Shown here: piece after piece, positions 1 through 8,916 of the stretch | Layout: each line of letters begins with the position of its first letter | How positions within the stretch are numbered: the first letter of the stretch is position 1 | Assembly: GCF_023155855.1 (NCBI RefSeq) | Contig: NZ_JAKNUT010000001.1 | Span: 992,001-1,056,000 of the forward strand | Source of the DNA: Microbacterium aoyamense | Lineage (GTDB): Bacteria > Actinomycetota > Actinomycetes > Actinomycetales > Microbacteriaceae | DNA: 64,000 nucleotides | Direction: 5' to 3' | Notes under the pieces: generated by a model | Told to the model about the DNA's origin: nothing | What the model saw: the letters and a program-made list of their open reading frames with translations, nothing else | Database searches by the model: none | Position numbers and translations under genes: made by a program

Positions 1-120
1 ATGTTCCGCCCCAACCAGGCGCCGGTCGTGTCGGTCATCGCGGTCGTGCTCGTGATCGTCTCGATCGTGCCGATCTATCTCGCCCAGCGCCTGTCGGGCT
101 CGGAGCAGACCCGCCGCTGA
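1..120 (+). CDS. ABC transporter permease, C-terminal end (5' partial)
   Basis: The reading frame is open from base 1 to TGA at 118-120 and gives 39 residues. They form one hydrophobic segment (about residues 9-28) followed by AQRLSG and a short charged tail. This matches the last transmembrane helix and cytoplasmic tail of a PotB/PotC-like inner-membrane permease (binding-protein-dependent transport family), which often ends in a similar Ala-Gln-Arg-Leu-Ser-Gly stretch. The body of the protein, including the EAA loop, lies upstream of the window, so the substrate cannot be judged; polyamine or similar is only a family-level guess. The in-frame ATG at base 1 may be an internal methionine. A GC-rich hairpin follows the stop directly. 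Confidence 0.55.
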   Translation: MFRPNQAPVVSVIAVVLVIVSIVPIYLAQRLSGSEQTRR

Positions 121-121
121 C

Positions 122-142
122 CGAGCCGGCGACACCGGCTCG
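122..142 (+). terminator. GC hairpin after the permease gene
   Basis: CGAGCCGG (122-129) and CCGGCTCG (135-142) are perfect 8-base complements around a 5-base loop, one base after the stop codon at 120. There is no T-tract, as is usual in high-GC actinobacteria, so termination is inferred from position and stem strength. Confidence 0.5.
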
Positions 143-309
143 CCGGTCCCGGTATGCGGGTGCCGCGGGTCTGGCGGTGCCCGCTAGTCGGGTTGTACCG
201 ATGTCTGCGGCGGTTCGGTCGGACAATGTCACCAATGTCGGAGGATTCGGCGGCGGATGCTCCGACGGCAGTGGAGATCTCCGACGATGGATGCCCAGCC
301 CACGCACGA

Positions 310-339
310 AGGAGGGCACCGATCTCTCAGTGCCCTCCT
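310..339. terminator. hairpin between convergent genes
   Basis: AGGAGGGCAC (310-319) pairs perfectly with GTGCCCTCCT (330-339) over a 10-base loop. It lies 14 bases after the stop of the minus-strand MarR-like gene (stop codon 354-356) and can work in both directions. No clear T-run flanks it. Confidence 0.6.
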
Positions 340-353
340 CGTTGTGATGCGCG

Positions 354-1109
354 TTACGCGCCGGAGCCGTCGCGTCCGCGCGCGAAGCCGGCGTCGAAGC
401 CGCGTTCGTAGGCGCGCTCCGTGCGGCGCTCGCCGCGACCGTCGTGGTCGTGGTGGCCGTGCGGCCGCCCGCGGCGGTGGCCCTTGTGGCCGTGCGGCGC
501 GTGGTCGTGCAGGTGGGTCGGCGCATCGCCGTGGCATCCGCGGCCGCGTGCATCCGGGCCGAAGCCCGGCACGGCGTGACCGACACCGGGTCCGAACCCG
601 TGGCCGGGGCCGAAGGCAAAGCCCCGTCCCCGTCCGCGACCGAAGCCGAACCGGGGACCGAACCCGCGGCGCGGGTCGGCGTCGAAGTCGACGTCGTCGC
701 CACCGAGCTCCCGGGCGATGGCCTCGAGCGAGGCAGTCATCGTGGCGTAGTCCTCGGGCGACACGGCACCCGCGACCCGCTCGCGCAGGTCGTCGACGAG
801 TGAGCCGAGGCGCTCCTTGGCGGCGCGGCCCTCATCGGTCAGCGCCCACGTTCCGTCTGCGGTCTCCTCGACCCAACCTCGGTCCGCGAGCCCGCGGAGG
901 CGCTTGCCCTTGCGGGCGATGCGCTCGGCCAGACCCGGGATCTCGACGTCGCCGGAGAGGACGCTCAGCAGCATCCAGTCGCGACGCGTGACGCCCTCGC
1001 CCTCGAACGCGGTGAAGAACTCTCGCGTGATGAGGCCGTCGACGGCGCGGAGCCAATAGCCCAGCGGACGGTCGGATGCTGAACTCTGTTCATCATGTGT
1101 GGTGTTCAT
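354..1109 (-). CDS. MarR-like winged-helix regulator with Gly/His/Phe-rich tail
   Basis: The protein has 251 residues. The first half (about residues 15-130) reads as a MarR/PadR-like winged helix: a conserved start with GYWLRAVDGLI, a region LAERIARKGKRLRGLADRGWV with the recognition helix and wing, then TDEGRAAKERL. The second half is low complexity, first repeats of GFG/RGRG and then many His residues, which suggests metal or membrane-stress sensing, but no known domain is seen there. The ATG at 1107-1109 was chosen because GAAAGGA precedes it; the longer open frame to 1202 runs into the operator and has no ribosome site. It is divergent from a second MarR-like gene with the reciprocal design, and the palindrome between them is probably the binding site of one or both. 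The ligand is unknown. Confidence 0.75.
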   Translation of the reverse strand: MNTTHDEQSSASDRPLGYWLRAVDGLITREFFTAFEGEGVTRRDWMLLSVLSGDVEIPGLAERIARKGKRLRGLADRGWVEETADGTWALTDEGRAAKERLGSLVDDLRERVAGAVSPEDYATMTASLEAIARELGGDDVDFDADPRRGFGPRFGFGRGRGRGFAFGPGHGFGPGVGHAVPGFGPDARGRGCHGDAPTHLHDHAPHGHKGHRRGRPHGHHDHDGRGERRTERAYERGFDAGFARGRDGSGA

Positions 1110-1152
1110 TGTGAATCCTTTCGGGAGCGGCGCGGTGAGGCCGCTCGGGTGA

Positions 1153-1219
1153 AGCATGTAATAGTGCATGCATATGTAGTGTGACATGCACTCGCATTGC
1201 ATGTCAAGTCACATGTAAA
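1153..1219. promoter_or_regulatory. divergent operator with perfect 9-base inverted repeat
   Basis: TGACATGCA (1182-1190) and TGCATGTCA (1198-1206) form a perfect inverted repeat with a 7-base spacer. Further half-sites of the ACATG/GCATG type flank it: GCATGTA at 1153, TGCATGCA at 1165 and CACATGTAA near 1210. On the minus strand TTGACA (1207-1202) overlaps the right arm and CACACT (1183-1178) follows at 18 bases, a plausible promoter for the minus gene that would be covered by a bound repressor. Both flanking genes encode MarR-like proteins, which bind such dyads. Confidence 0.7.
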
Positions 1220-1227
1220 TTGGTGGG

Positions 1228-1758
1228 ATGCCTGAGTCCAGCGATCCGACCGATGCGATCGCCGCAGCCCTCGCGCTGCTGCGCGGACGACGCGGCCCGC
1301 GGCCACCCTGGGGTCCGCCGGGCGAGCACCCGTTCGCGCGGGGGCGCCACCACGGCGGCGACGTGCACGGCATGCGCGGCCATCACGGCGGTCCCCCCTG
1401 GGCCGCGGGCGGCCGCGGGGGCGGACCCGCGCGCCTGCGCCTGCTCGAGGCGCTGGCCGCGGCATCCACTCCCCTCTCCGTCGGCGAGATCGCGGACGCG
1501 GTCGGCGTCGATCAGCCCCGTGCGTCCCGGCTCGTGCAGCAGAGCGTCGAGGTCGGGCTCGTGCAGCGCGAAGCCGACCCCGACGACGCCCGACGAACGC
1601 GCGTCGCGCTCACCGAGCAGGGCGCCATGATCGCGCGGCGCTTCCGGGGGGAGCGAAGGGATGCCGTCGCGACGGCGCTCGAAGGGTTCACCGACGCCGA
1701 GCGCGGCGAGCTCGCACGGCTGCTCACGAAGCTCGCGGAGGCCTGGCCTCAGGACTGA
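1228..1758 (+). CDS. MarR family transcriptional regulator with Gly/His-rich N-terminus
   Basis: The protein has 176 residues. Residues 20-70 are rich in Gly, His, Pro and Arg. Residues 70-170 hold a typical MarR winged helix: LRLLEALA, then STPLSVGEIADAVGVDQPRA as the helix-turn-helix, DPDDARRTRVALTEQG as the wing with the family's conserved D-x-R/D-x-R pattern, and a C-terminal dimerisation helix. The ATG at 1228 lies 21 bases after the palindromic operator; the upstream GGTGGG is a weak ribosome site. The gene is divergent from the other Gly/His-rich MarR-like gene, so autoregulation or cross-regulation is likely. Its end overlaps the convergent MFS gene by 10 bases. His-rich extensions may bind metal ions; that is inference. 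Confidence 0.85.
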   Translation: MPESSDPTDAIAAALALLRGRRGPRPPWGPPGEHPFARGRHHGGDVHGMRGHHGGPPWAAGGRGGGPARLRLLEALAAASTPLSVGEIADAVGVDQPRASRLVQQSVEVGLVQREADPDDARRTRVALTEQGAMIARRFRGERRDAVATALEGFTDAERGELARLLTKLAEAWPQD

Positions 1759-3230
1759 ATCGAGTTGCGCGGCGGAGCCTTCACGAAGAGGAGCATGACG
1801 AATCCCACCGCGAGCACGGCCGCGATACCGAGGATCCCGTACAGCGTCTGATTGGCCGCCAGGCCGATGAACAGGCCCCACAGAAGTGCGGCCATCCAGC
1901 TCGCCGCGCGCCCCGTCGTCGCATAGAGACCGAACACCTCGCCCTCCTGCCCCAGCGGAGTCACCCGTGCGAGGAACGAGCGGGACGCTGCCTGAGCGGG
2001 CCCGACGAAGAGGGCGAGGGCGATCCCCGCGGCCCAGAAGAGCCCCTTTCCGGCGGATGCGCCGAAGAAGACGATCAGGCAGCAGGCGAGGATCCCTCCG
2101 ATCGCCGAGAGGATGACGACCTTCGGTCCGACCCGGTCGTCCAGTCGGCCCGCGACGATCGTGGAGACGCCCGCGACGAGGTTGAGCACGATGCCGAAGA
2201 TCACGAGGTCGGTGAACCCGAACCCGAAGACGCGACCCGCGATGACCGTGCCGAACGTGAAGACGGCGGCCAGGCCGTCGCGATAGACCGCCGACGCGAG
2301 CAGGAACCACAGCGTCGGCCGGTGGTCGCGCCACAGCCGGCCGATCGATCGCACGAGCTCGACGTACCCCGCGAAGAAGCCGACCTTCTTCGCGTCGGGC
2401 GACGCGGGCGGCTCGGGGACGTTCCGGAAGATCGGAATGGAGAAGATGATCGTCCACACCGTCGCCCCGGCGGCGATGAGCTGGAACGTGATCGACTGCG
2501 TACCGTCGAGCACCCCGCCGAGGATCAGGCCGACCACGATCACGAGCGCGACGATTCCGCCGATGTAGCCGAAGCCCCACCCGAGCCCCGACACGCGGCC
2601 GACGGTCTTGGGCGTCGACACCGAGACGAGGAGCGCGTTGTAGTTCGCTCCGGCGATCTCGCCCACGACGCTGCCGAACGCGATCATCGCGACGCCGAAC
2701 CAGAAGAGCGCAGGGACGCCGGACACGAACACCATGGCGAGCTGGCATGCGATGAGCAGTCCCGTGAAGATCCCGAGCATGAGCTTGCGGTGCCCCGTGG
2801 CATCCGCCCGCTGCCCGAGCACCGGTGCCAGGAGGGCGATGAGGATGCCCGCGATCATGATGCCCCAACCCAGGTTCGCATCGAGCGATCCGAGGGCGCG
2901 GCAGAACTCGGTCGTCGCGTTCGCCGCGGTGTCGCAGTCGATCTCCTCACCGTTCACGACGCCGCTGGCGGCGACGGCGGGGTCGAGGAAGAAGGGCGAG
3001 ACGAGGAAGCTCGGAACCCACACGAACGTGAGGAGGACGGAGTTGAACGGCTGGGTGGCCCAGTCCCACATCGCCCACGAGAAGACGCGCTTGCGGGGGA
3101 TCGGCTTCTCGGATCCGGCTTCCTGGAAGACGTCGGCGAAGGGGCGGATCGCGCCCGTGTTCGCAGCTGCAGGCGGCGCGGGCGGCGCCTTGAAGATCGG
3201 CGGCTCGGAGGAGTTCGACTCGGGTCCCAT
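1749..3230 (-). CDS. MFS transporter, UMF1/Atg22-like family
   Basis: The 493-residue membrane protein has about 11-12 hydrophobic segments. The start of the core, RKRVFSWAMWDWATQPFNSV, is the hallmark of UMF1 (unknown major facilitator family 1, Atg22-like) transporters; GYIGGIVAL and QAASRSFLARVTP in the second half also fit. The first 45 residues are a Pro/Ala-rich cytoplasmic leader. The ATG at 3228-3230 was chosen over upstream in-frame codons because the sequence before it is not protein-like. Bacterial members are uncharacterised; yeast Atg22 exports amino acids from the vacuole, so a small-solute efflux role is only an analogy. It is convergent with, and overlaps, the MarR gene. No operon partner is evident. 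Confidence 0.85.
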   Translation of the reverse strand: MGPESNSSEPPIFKAPPAPPAAANTGAIRPFADVFQEAGSEKPIPRKRVFSWAMWDWATQPFNSVLLTFVWVPSFLVSPFFLDPAVAASGVVNGEEIDCDTAANATTEFCRALGSLDANLGWGIMIAGILIALLAPVLGQRADATGHRKLMLGIFTGLLIACQLAMVFVSGVPALFWFGVAMIAFGSVVGEIAGANYNALLVSVSTPKTVGRVSGLGWGFGYIGGIVALVIVVGLILGGVLDGTQSITFQLIAAGATVWTIIFSIPIFRNVPEPPASPDAKKVGFFAGYVELVRSIGRLWRDHRPTLWFLLASAVYRDGLAAVFTFGTVIAGRVFGFGFTDLVIFGIVLNLVAGVSTIVAGRLDDRVGPKVVILSAIGGILACCLIVFFGASAGKGLFWAAGIALALFVGPAQAASRSFLARVTPLGQEGEVFGLYATTGRAASWMAALLWGLFIGLAANQTLYGILGIAAVLAVGFVMLLFVKAPPRNSIQS

Positions 3231-3430
3231 GCTCGTCACGGTAGAGCCCTTCGGTGAACTAACGGTGCATCGACTCGGCCCCAAGTCGGGAGTGCATGCG
3301 CAAGGGAAGGAGCTGCCGCGCGAATCCTTGTCGATAGGATGGGAGATCTGGTGCACCAGCAGAAAACAATGTGCTGTCACCGCCGCCGAGGAGGTCATAG
3401 ACTCATGCACGACCCGCACCCCTGCGCGTC

Positions 3431-4330
3431 ATGGTCGATCTGATCCGGGAGGCCCGCCGCGTGGAGCGCGCAGCACAGGCGAATCCGCTGCAGTCGATCC
3501 GCGACGCCCTCCCCTCGATGTCCGACGCCCGCCGCGGCGTCGCCGATGCGATCCTCGAAGATCCCGCTTTCGCCGGCTCGGCGTCCATCACGGCGCTCGC
3601 CGAGCGTGCCGGGGCGCTGCCCGCGACGATCTCGCGTCTCGCGGCGATGCTGGGCTATGCCGGCTACCCCGCGCTGCGGGCAGCGATCGCCGAAGAGAAC
3701 GGCCGTGACTCGCAAGCCGGGTGGCAGAGCGACATCGGCAGCGAGATCGGCCCCGACGACCCGGCCGACGAGGTGCTCAGCGTTCTGACCGGTCGTCAGT
3801 TCGGCGCGATGCGGTCTGCCATGGCATCCATCGACCTTCCTCTCATCGAACAGCTCGCCGATCACATCGTCGCTGCTCAGCGCGTGCTGATCTTCGCGCA
3901 GTGGGGCGACCTGCCCCCGGCACGCGAGCTGCAGATGCGACTGCTGCGCATCGGCATCCCCGCGTGGTTCCACGAGGCGCCGTTCGAGGCGGGCATGGCC
4001 GCGAACCTCCTCGCCGCCGGCGACGTCGTCATCGCGATCTCGCGATCGGGCGAGAGCGAGGTCGCGGCGGAGTTCTTCGAGCGGGCACGCTCACGCGGCG
4101 CCCTCACGGCGGTCGTCACCGGCGAGCCGGACGAACCGCTCGGGCGCCTCGCCGACATCACGATCTTCACGGGGACGGGCGTCGGCCACTCATGGACGGA
4201 CTACTTCGCGGGTCGCCTCAGCGATTCGCTCGCGACGGGGCTGCTGTTCGTGCTGGTCGCACAGCGCGTGCCCGAAGCCGTGCGGTCCGAACGCGAGCCG
4301 GCGCTGTACAACTCCGAGCCGCCGAGCTGA
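3431..4330 (+). CDS. MurR/RpiR family regulator (HTH + SIS domain)
   Basis: The protein has 299 residues. Residues 20-95 form the RpiR-type HTH (SMSDARRGVADAILEDP, then ITALAERAGALPATISRLAA). Residues 130-275 form the SIS sugar-phosphate-binding domain, with VLIFAQWGD and the conserved VVIAISRSGES phosphate-binding loop. RpiR proteins sense sugar phosphates and usually control neighbouring sugar uptake and catabolic genes. Here the gene is convergent with the FAD oxidoreductase/sugar ABC operon, the obvious candidate target. TAGACT at 3398-3403 is a possible -10 element. The ATG at 3431 has no clear ribosome site, so the exact start is uncertain; the protein begins well before the HTH in either case. 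Confidence 0.88.
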   Translation: MVDLIREARRVERAAQANPLQSIRDALPSMSDARRGVADAILEDPAFAGSASITALAERAGALPATISRLAAMLGYAGYPALRAAIAEENGRDSQAGWQSDIGSEIGPDDPADEVLSVLTGRQFGAMRSAMASIDLPLIEQLADHIVAAQRVLIFAQWGDLPPARELQMRLLRIGIPAWFHEAPFEAGMAANLLAAGDVVIAISRSGESEVAAEFFERARSRGALTAVVTGEPDEPLGRLADITIFTGTGVGHSWTDYFAGRLSDSLATGLLFVLVAQRVPEAVRSEREPALYNSEPPS

Positions 4331-4337
4331 CGCGCGT

Positions 4338-6590
4338 TCAGCCGTAGACGCGCAGCGACACGACTCGCGCGTGCGGGTCGCCGTTCGTCGCGTGCACGAC
4401 GAGCCGCAGCGAACTCGCGTCCACGGGGTGCTCGAAGCCGTGCACGCGCTGGCGGCGCCGATTCTCGAACGTGCCCGCCACCGTGACCCAGCCGCCGTCG
4501 ACGAGGGCCTCGACCGAGTAATCGCGCGCGAGCTCGGGGAAGACGAGGTCGGGCGTCCGGTGATGGTGGAGCGTGTTGAGCTCCACGTCGACGTCGTCGT
4601 CGAAGACGATTCGCACGCTCGCGATGCGCTGCGGTTCGTCCCAATCCAGACGCAGCCATTCGTCGTCCTCGCCGATCGCCGCAGAGACCCACAGCTGCGG
4701 CCCGCCGAACGGACGCTGGTACCCGCCGACGGCGCGCGCGGGGGCGTAGGCCTCCGTCTCGGGCTCCACGATCAGGCGGGGACCCCAGCCGCGCATCGTG
4801 TGGGCGGGCCAGAGCACGACTCGTTCGTCGCGCCCGACCGCGACGTTCGCGTCCCCGTCATCGGCCGGGGTATGCGGGAGCAGGAGCACGCCGGGCGCGA
4901 CCGCGTGCGCGAGCTCGACCGCCACTGCGGGCGCCTGCCCGAGCACGACGACGACGTTCTCGGGCGTCGCGGGGCGCCAGCCGAGCGGAAGGGTCACCCA
5001 CTGCGGCTCGGGTGCGCCGACGACCGCGACCGTGGTGCGCAGCTCCTCGCGCACGGGCACGGCGTTCTGCGGCCGGCCGGTCGTCCACAGCGAGACGTCG
5101 AGGTCGACGTCGTCGTGCGACAGTACGCGCACCGTGACCGTCTCGAGCGCGGGATCGACGGGGAGCAGGATGCCGAGGTCCTCGCTCAGCGTGTGGAAGC
5201 GCAGATCAGTGGAGGCCGCGGCATCCATCGACGTCAACGTCGACGACGCCGTGACGCGCGCCGTCCGCGCGAGGTCGAGAGGGTCGCTGTTCGCAACACC
5301 GAAGATCGACGCGTCCTGCCGCAGAAGGAGCTGTTGCAGCTCGTGCGCATGCTCTGTCGCGAGCGCGCGGGGGCGGACGCCGAGATCGAGAGCGAGGGAT
5401 GCCGCGGTGCCCACCGCTTCGCCGGTCGTGGCACAGGTCGCCATGACGCGTGTCGCGCCGAAAGCGACGTGGCTCGCCGAGATGTCGCGGCCCGCGAGCA
5501 GGAGGTTCGCGACGTTGCGGGAGTACAGGCTGCGCAGCGGGATGCCGAAGATGCCGTCCGAGTACCGCTGGTGAGCTCCTGCGCTGGTGGCGTACATGCC
5601 CTCGACGGGATGCAGGTCGATCGACCATCCGCCGAACGCGACGGCGTCGTCGAAGACGCGCTGCTCGAGGATGTCGCGCTGGTTGAGCACGTGATCGCCG
5701 AGGAACCGGCGGTACTCCCGCTTGCCGGGCATCGTGCCGACCCACTCCAGGTCGAGCGTCTCGGCGTCGAACTTCCCGGAGTTCTTGATGTGGTCCCAGA
5801 TGCCGAAGATGACCGACCGCAGCTCGTCGCGGATCGTCTCGTTGTCGTGCACGATGTCGAGCTCGCCGCCCCACTCGATCCACCAGTACTTCGCCCCGCT
5901 GTCGCCCGAGCGGATGATCCGTGACTCGGGGATCGGCGTCCGGGTGATGTCCTTCGCCGAGTCGGGCGGCACGTAGCGCACGGGCTTGCCCGCGTCCTTC
6001 GTGTAGAAGAGGATCGTCGAGCCGAGCAGCTGGTCGTCGGCGACCTCGGGGGCCCAGTCCTCGTCGTACTCGGCGCGCGCCTCGCGACCGATCCGGTGGT
6101 CCGCCCCGGCGAGGTGACCGATGAGGCCGTCGCCCGTGGCATCCACGAACAGCGGGCTCTCGAACACCGTCTCGATCTCGGAGCCCATCGTCCAGCCCGT
6201 GACAGAGCGCACGACGCGCTCGCCGTCGGAGTCGTCCGCCACGATGTCGCGGACGTCGGTGTTGAGGAAGAGCCGGATGCCGGGCTCCGCCCGCACGGCA
6301 TCCAGCACGACCTCGTCCCAGTGGATGGGATTGCCCTCGGGATTGCGGTACTGGTTCTCGACGTACAGCTCGCCGATGACGCCCGTCTCGCGGGCGAACC
6401 GCTGCATGCCGTGGGCGGTGGCCCCGACCACCCACACCCTGATCTCGGACGACGAGTTGCCGCCGAGCACCGGCCGGTTGTTCACGAGGGCGACGGTCTT
6501 GCCGAGGCGGGCGGCGCTGATCGCGGCGGATACGCCGGCGAGGCCCCCTCCCACGACGGTGAGGTCGGACGTGACGGTGCGGTGCTGCAT
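4338..6590 (-). CDS. FAD-dependent oxidoreductase (FAD_oxidored type) with C-terminal discoidin-like region
   Basis: The protein has 750 residues. The N-terminus has the Rossmann FAD motif VVGGGLAGVSAAISAARLG (about residues 12-30), followed by LGGNSSSEIR, as in the FAD_oxidored family (PF12831). GDGLIGHLAG and LLLAGRDISASHVAFG give the later FAD contacts. The last 200 residues look like a beta-sandwich (IASVRIVFDDDVDVELNT) and may bind carbohydrate. It is the fourth gene of the minus-strand sugar ABC operon, 46 bases after the binding-protein gene, with a good AGGAAG ribosome site. The context suggests oxidation of an imported sugar or glycoside. The exact substrate is unknown. There is no signal peptide, so it acts in the cytoplasm. 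Confidence 0.85.
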   Translation of the reverse strand: MQHRTVTSDLTVVGGGLAGVSAAISAARLGKTVALVNNRPVLGGNSSSEIRVWVVGATAHGMQRFARETGVIGELYVENQYRNPEGNPIHWDEVVLDAVRAEPGIRLFLNTDVRDIVADDSDGERVVRSVTGWTMGSEIETVFESPLFVDATGDGLIGHLAGADHRIGREARAEYDEDWAPEVADDQLLGSTILFYTKDAGKPVRYVPPDSAKDITRTPIPESRIIRSGDSGAKYWWIEWGGELDIVHDNETIRDELRSVIFGIWDHIKNSGKFDAETLDLEWVGTMPGKREYRRFLGDHVLNQRDILEQRVFDDAVAFGGWSIDLHPVEGMYATSAGAHQRYSDGIFGIPLRSLYSRNVANLLLAGRDISASHVAFGATRVMATCATTGEAVGTAASLALDLGVRPRALATEHAHELQQLLLRQDASIFGVANSDPLDLARTARVTASSTLTSMDAAASTDLRFHTLSEDLGILLPVDPALETVTVRVLSHDDVDLDVSLWTTGRPQNAVPVREELRTTVAVVGAPEPQWVTLPLGWRPATPENVVVVLGQAPAVAVELAHAVAPGVLLLPHTPADDGDANVAVGRDERVVLWPAHTMRGWGPRLIVEPETEAYAPARAVGGYQRPFGGPQLWVSAAIGEDDEWLRLDWDEPQRIASVRIVFDDDVDVELNTLHHHRTPDLVFPELARDYSVEALVDGGWVTVAGTFENRRRQRVHGFEHPVDASSLRLVVHATNGDPHARVVSLRVYG

Positions 6591-6636
6591 GGCTTCCTGA
6601 GGGTGATGGGGTGCGGGTGGTCGGACCGGGGGATCG

Positions 6637-7941
6637 TCAGCCCATGAGCTTCTGGACCTGCTGACCGGCGGTCTTCATCGCGTCCTTCGCCGACGACTGG
6701 CCGATGAGCACGGCCTGAACCTGCTCCGCGATGGCCGTCTCCATCTGCGCGTACTGGACGTACTGCCACAGGGGGCTCGGCTTCGCGTCGACCGTGATGC
6801 GGGTCGTGAAGTCGTTGACAAAGGTGTTGCCGGTGACGGCCGACGAAGCGAGGGCGTCGGTCGTCGTCGGCGGCAGCCCCAGTGCCGTGAAGTAGCTGAT
6901 CTGCTGCGCGGGGTCGCTCGTGAGCCACTGCGCGAACTCGGCCGCCGTACCGGAGCCGGCACCGTCGACGACGACGACGAGGTGGCCCCACAGCACCTCC
7001 TGCGGAGTGTCGCCCTGCTTCAGCACCGGCCGCGCGATCGGCGACATGAGGTTCTCGAGCCCGGGGTAGCTCGCGGACGCGAGCACGCCCGCCCGCCCGA
7101 CAGGAGCGTCGTCGTAGATCGCGGTCTTGCCCTGGCCGAACAGCGTGCGCGCGGCGGCCCGGTCGACGTCCGCGGCGATGAGTCCGTCGTCGAAGAGCTT
7201 CTTGTACCACTCGACGGCCTTGACCGAGCCTTCGTCGCCGATCGTCGTCTTGCCGTCTTCGACGATGGGCGAGCCGAAGGTCTGCATCCACACGATGATG
7301 TCTTTCAACTGCGCCGTCTTCGTGGATGCGGCGTAGGGGATCACGCCGCCGCCGAGGCCCTTGATGGCGCGCAGCGCCTCTTCGAACTCCTCGATCGTGA
7401 CGGGCGGGGTCGAGTGGCCGGCCTTGGACCAGAGCTCGGTGTTGGTGACGGGACCGATCGCGGCGATCGTCCAGGGCAGGGCGTACTGCGTGCCGTCGAA
7501 CTGCCCGGCGCCGAGTGCGGCGGGGGTGTAGCCACGGCCCTGCGCCTGGCCGCCGAGGTCGGCGAGCTTGCCGAGGGCGACGAGGCCGCCGAGCCATGCG
7601 ACGTCGAGCTGCGCCGCGCCCGTGAACTGCCCGCCGCGCACCTGCAGCGTGAGCTGACTGAGGTAATCGTTGTACGGGTAGCTCGGCGTCTTGACCTGGA
7701 TGCCGTCCTTCTTCGCGAAGGCGTCGATGGATGCCTGGAGCGGCCCCTTCGTCGCGTCCTCGGACATGCCCCACGACGCGAAGTCGAAGTTCGTGGGCTT
7801 GCCGGGCGTGGGCGTCGCGCCCGCGCCGCCGCCGCTGGTGGGACTCGCGCAGGCGGCGGCGGTGCCGGCGATGGCGAAGGCTCCGAGTCCGAGCGCCGAG
7901 AAGCGCAGGAGGTCCCGGCGGCTGATCTGCGATGACGACAT
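6637..7941 (-). CDS. carbohydrate ABC transporter substrate-binding lipoprotein
   Basis: The protein has 434 residues. It begins with a twin-arginine-like leader (SRRDLLRF), a hydrophobic stretch, and the lipobox TAAAC with Cys31 as the predicted lipidated residue. A Gly/Thr/Pro linker follows, then an extracellular solute-binding family 1 fold (FDFASWG near the mature start; QLDVAWLGGLVALGKLADLG; ITVDAKPSPLWQYVQY near the end). It would capture a sugar outside the membrane and hand it to the two permeases encoded just upstream. GGAGAAAACA precedes the ATG. The gap to the permease gene is 45 bases. No ATPase gene is in the operon, so a shared MsiK-type ATPase encoded elsewhere is likely, as in many actinobacteria. 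Confidence 0.92.
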   Translation of the reverse strand: MSSSQISRRDLLRFSALGLGAFAIAGTAAACASPTSGGGAGATPTPGKPTNFDFASWGMSEDATKGPLQASIDAFAKKDGIQVKTPSYPYNDYLSQLTLQVRGGQFTGAAQLDVAWLGGLVALGKLADLGGQAQGRGYTPAALGAGQFDGTQYALPWTIAAIGPVTNTELWSKAGHSTPPVTIEEFEEALRAIKGLGGGVIPYAASTKTAQLKDIIVWMQTFGSPIVEDGKTTIGDEGSVKAVEWYKKLFDDGLIAADVDRAAARTLFGQGKTAIYDDAPVGRAGVLASASYPGLENLMSPIARPVLKQGDTPQEVLWGHLVVVVDGAGSGTAAEFAQWLTSDPAQQISYFTALGLPPTTTDALASSAVTGNTFVNDFTTRITVDAKPSPLWQYVQYAQMETAIAEQVQAVLIGQSSAKDAMKTAGQQVQKLMG

Positions 7942-7986
7942 TGTTTTCTCCGATCGAGTGCTGTGTTGAGGGGGATGGAAGGTCGG

Positions 7987-8916
7987 TCAGCCCTTGACGG
8001 CGCCGGCCGTGAGGCCGCCGACGAGATGGCGCTGGAGGAGGATGAAGGCGACGCACACGGGCACCGAGGTGATGAGCGATGCGGCCATCAGCTCGGGCCA
8101 CGCGGTCGCGGCCTCGCCGATGTAGGTGTTGACGAGTCCGGGCGGAAGCGTCTGCTTCTCGGGACCCGCGAGAGTGAGCGCGAAGATGAAGTCGTTCCAT
8201 CCGCGGACGAACGCGAACAGACCTGCGGCGACGAGTCCGGGGGCGGTGAGAGGCAGCACGACCGAGTGCAGCGTGCGCCAGTGGCCGGCGCCGTCGAGCT
8301 TCGCGGCCTCGATGAGGTCGTCGGGCATCGCGTCGAAGAATCCCTTCAGCATCCACACGCACAGCGGCAGCGTGAAGGTCGTGAATGAGATGACCAGCGC
8401 CTGGTACGTGTTGAGGAGCCCGAACTGGGCGAACAGCACGTAGAGCGTCACGAGCAGGAGCGCCTGCGGGAACATCTGGCTCGACAGCACGAAGTACATG
8501 AGCGACGTGCGTCCGCGGAAGCGGAACTTCGAGAAGGCGTACGCCATGTACATCGACACGACGACCGAAAGCACGGCCGTGATGACCGAGACGATGACGC
8601 TGTTGCGCAGGTACTCGAAGATGACGGGATCGCTGAAGACCGAGACGTAGTGCTCGAGCGTGAAGGTGCTCGGGAAGAACCGCGGAGGGAAGGCGAAGAC
8701 ATCCGCGTCGGGCGTCACCGACGTGATCACCAGCCAGTAGAGCGGGAGGAACGCGAAGAGCCCGATCACGGTGACCGTGATCCCGACGGCCCAGCGGGAG
8801 CGCCCCGCCTTCCGGCGTCGTCGCGGCTGGCTTGCGAGCACCGCGCTGAACGCGGGCTCCGCGTCGATGACGTCGTTCTCGTCGTACGGTCTGCGGTCGA
8901 GGGCTGCGGCGGTCAT
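7987..8916 (-). CDS. carbohydrate ABC transporter permease, MalG-like
   Basis: The protein has 309 residues with six hydrophobic segments. The first 40 residues are a charged cytoplasmic leader. The EAA loop, which contacts the ATPase, is present as DDLIEAAKLDGAGHWRTL (about residues 205-222). It ends with GLTAGAVKG, typical of MalG-type subunits. The ATG at 8914-8916 overlaps the TGA of the upstream permease (ATGA), so translation of the two subunits is probably coupled. The open frame continues far upstream, but that is a shadow of the other permease gene. Confidence 0.93.
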   Translation of the reverse strand: MTAAALDRRPYDENDVIDAEPAFSAVLASQPRRRRKAGRSRWAVGITVTVIGLFAFLPLYWLVITSVTPDADVFAFPPRFFPSTFTLEHYVSVFSDPVIFEYLRNSVIVSVITAVLSVVVSMYMAYAFSKFRFRGRTSLMYFVLSSQMFPQALLLVTLYVLFAQFGLLNTYQALVISFTTFTLPLCVWMLKGFFDAMPDDLIEAAKLDGAGHWRTLHSVVLPLTAPGLVAAGLFAFVRGWNDFIFALTLAGPEKQTLPPGLVNTYIGEAATAWPELMAASLITSVPVCVAFILLQRHLVGGLTAGAVKG

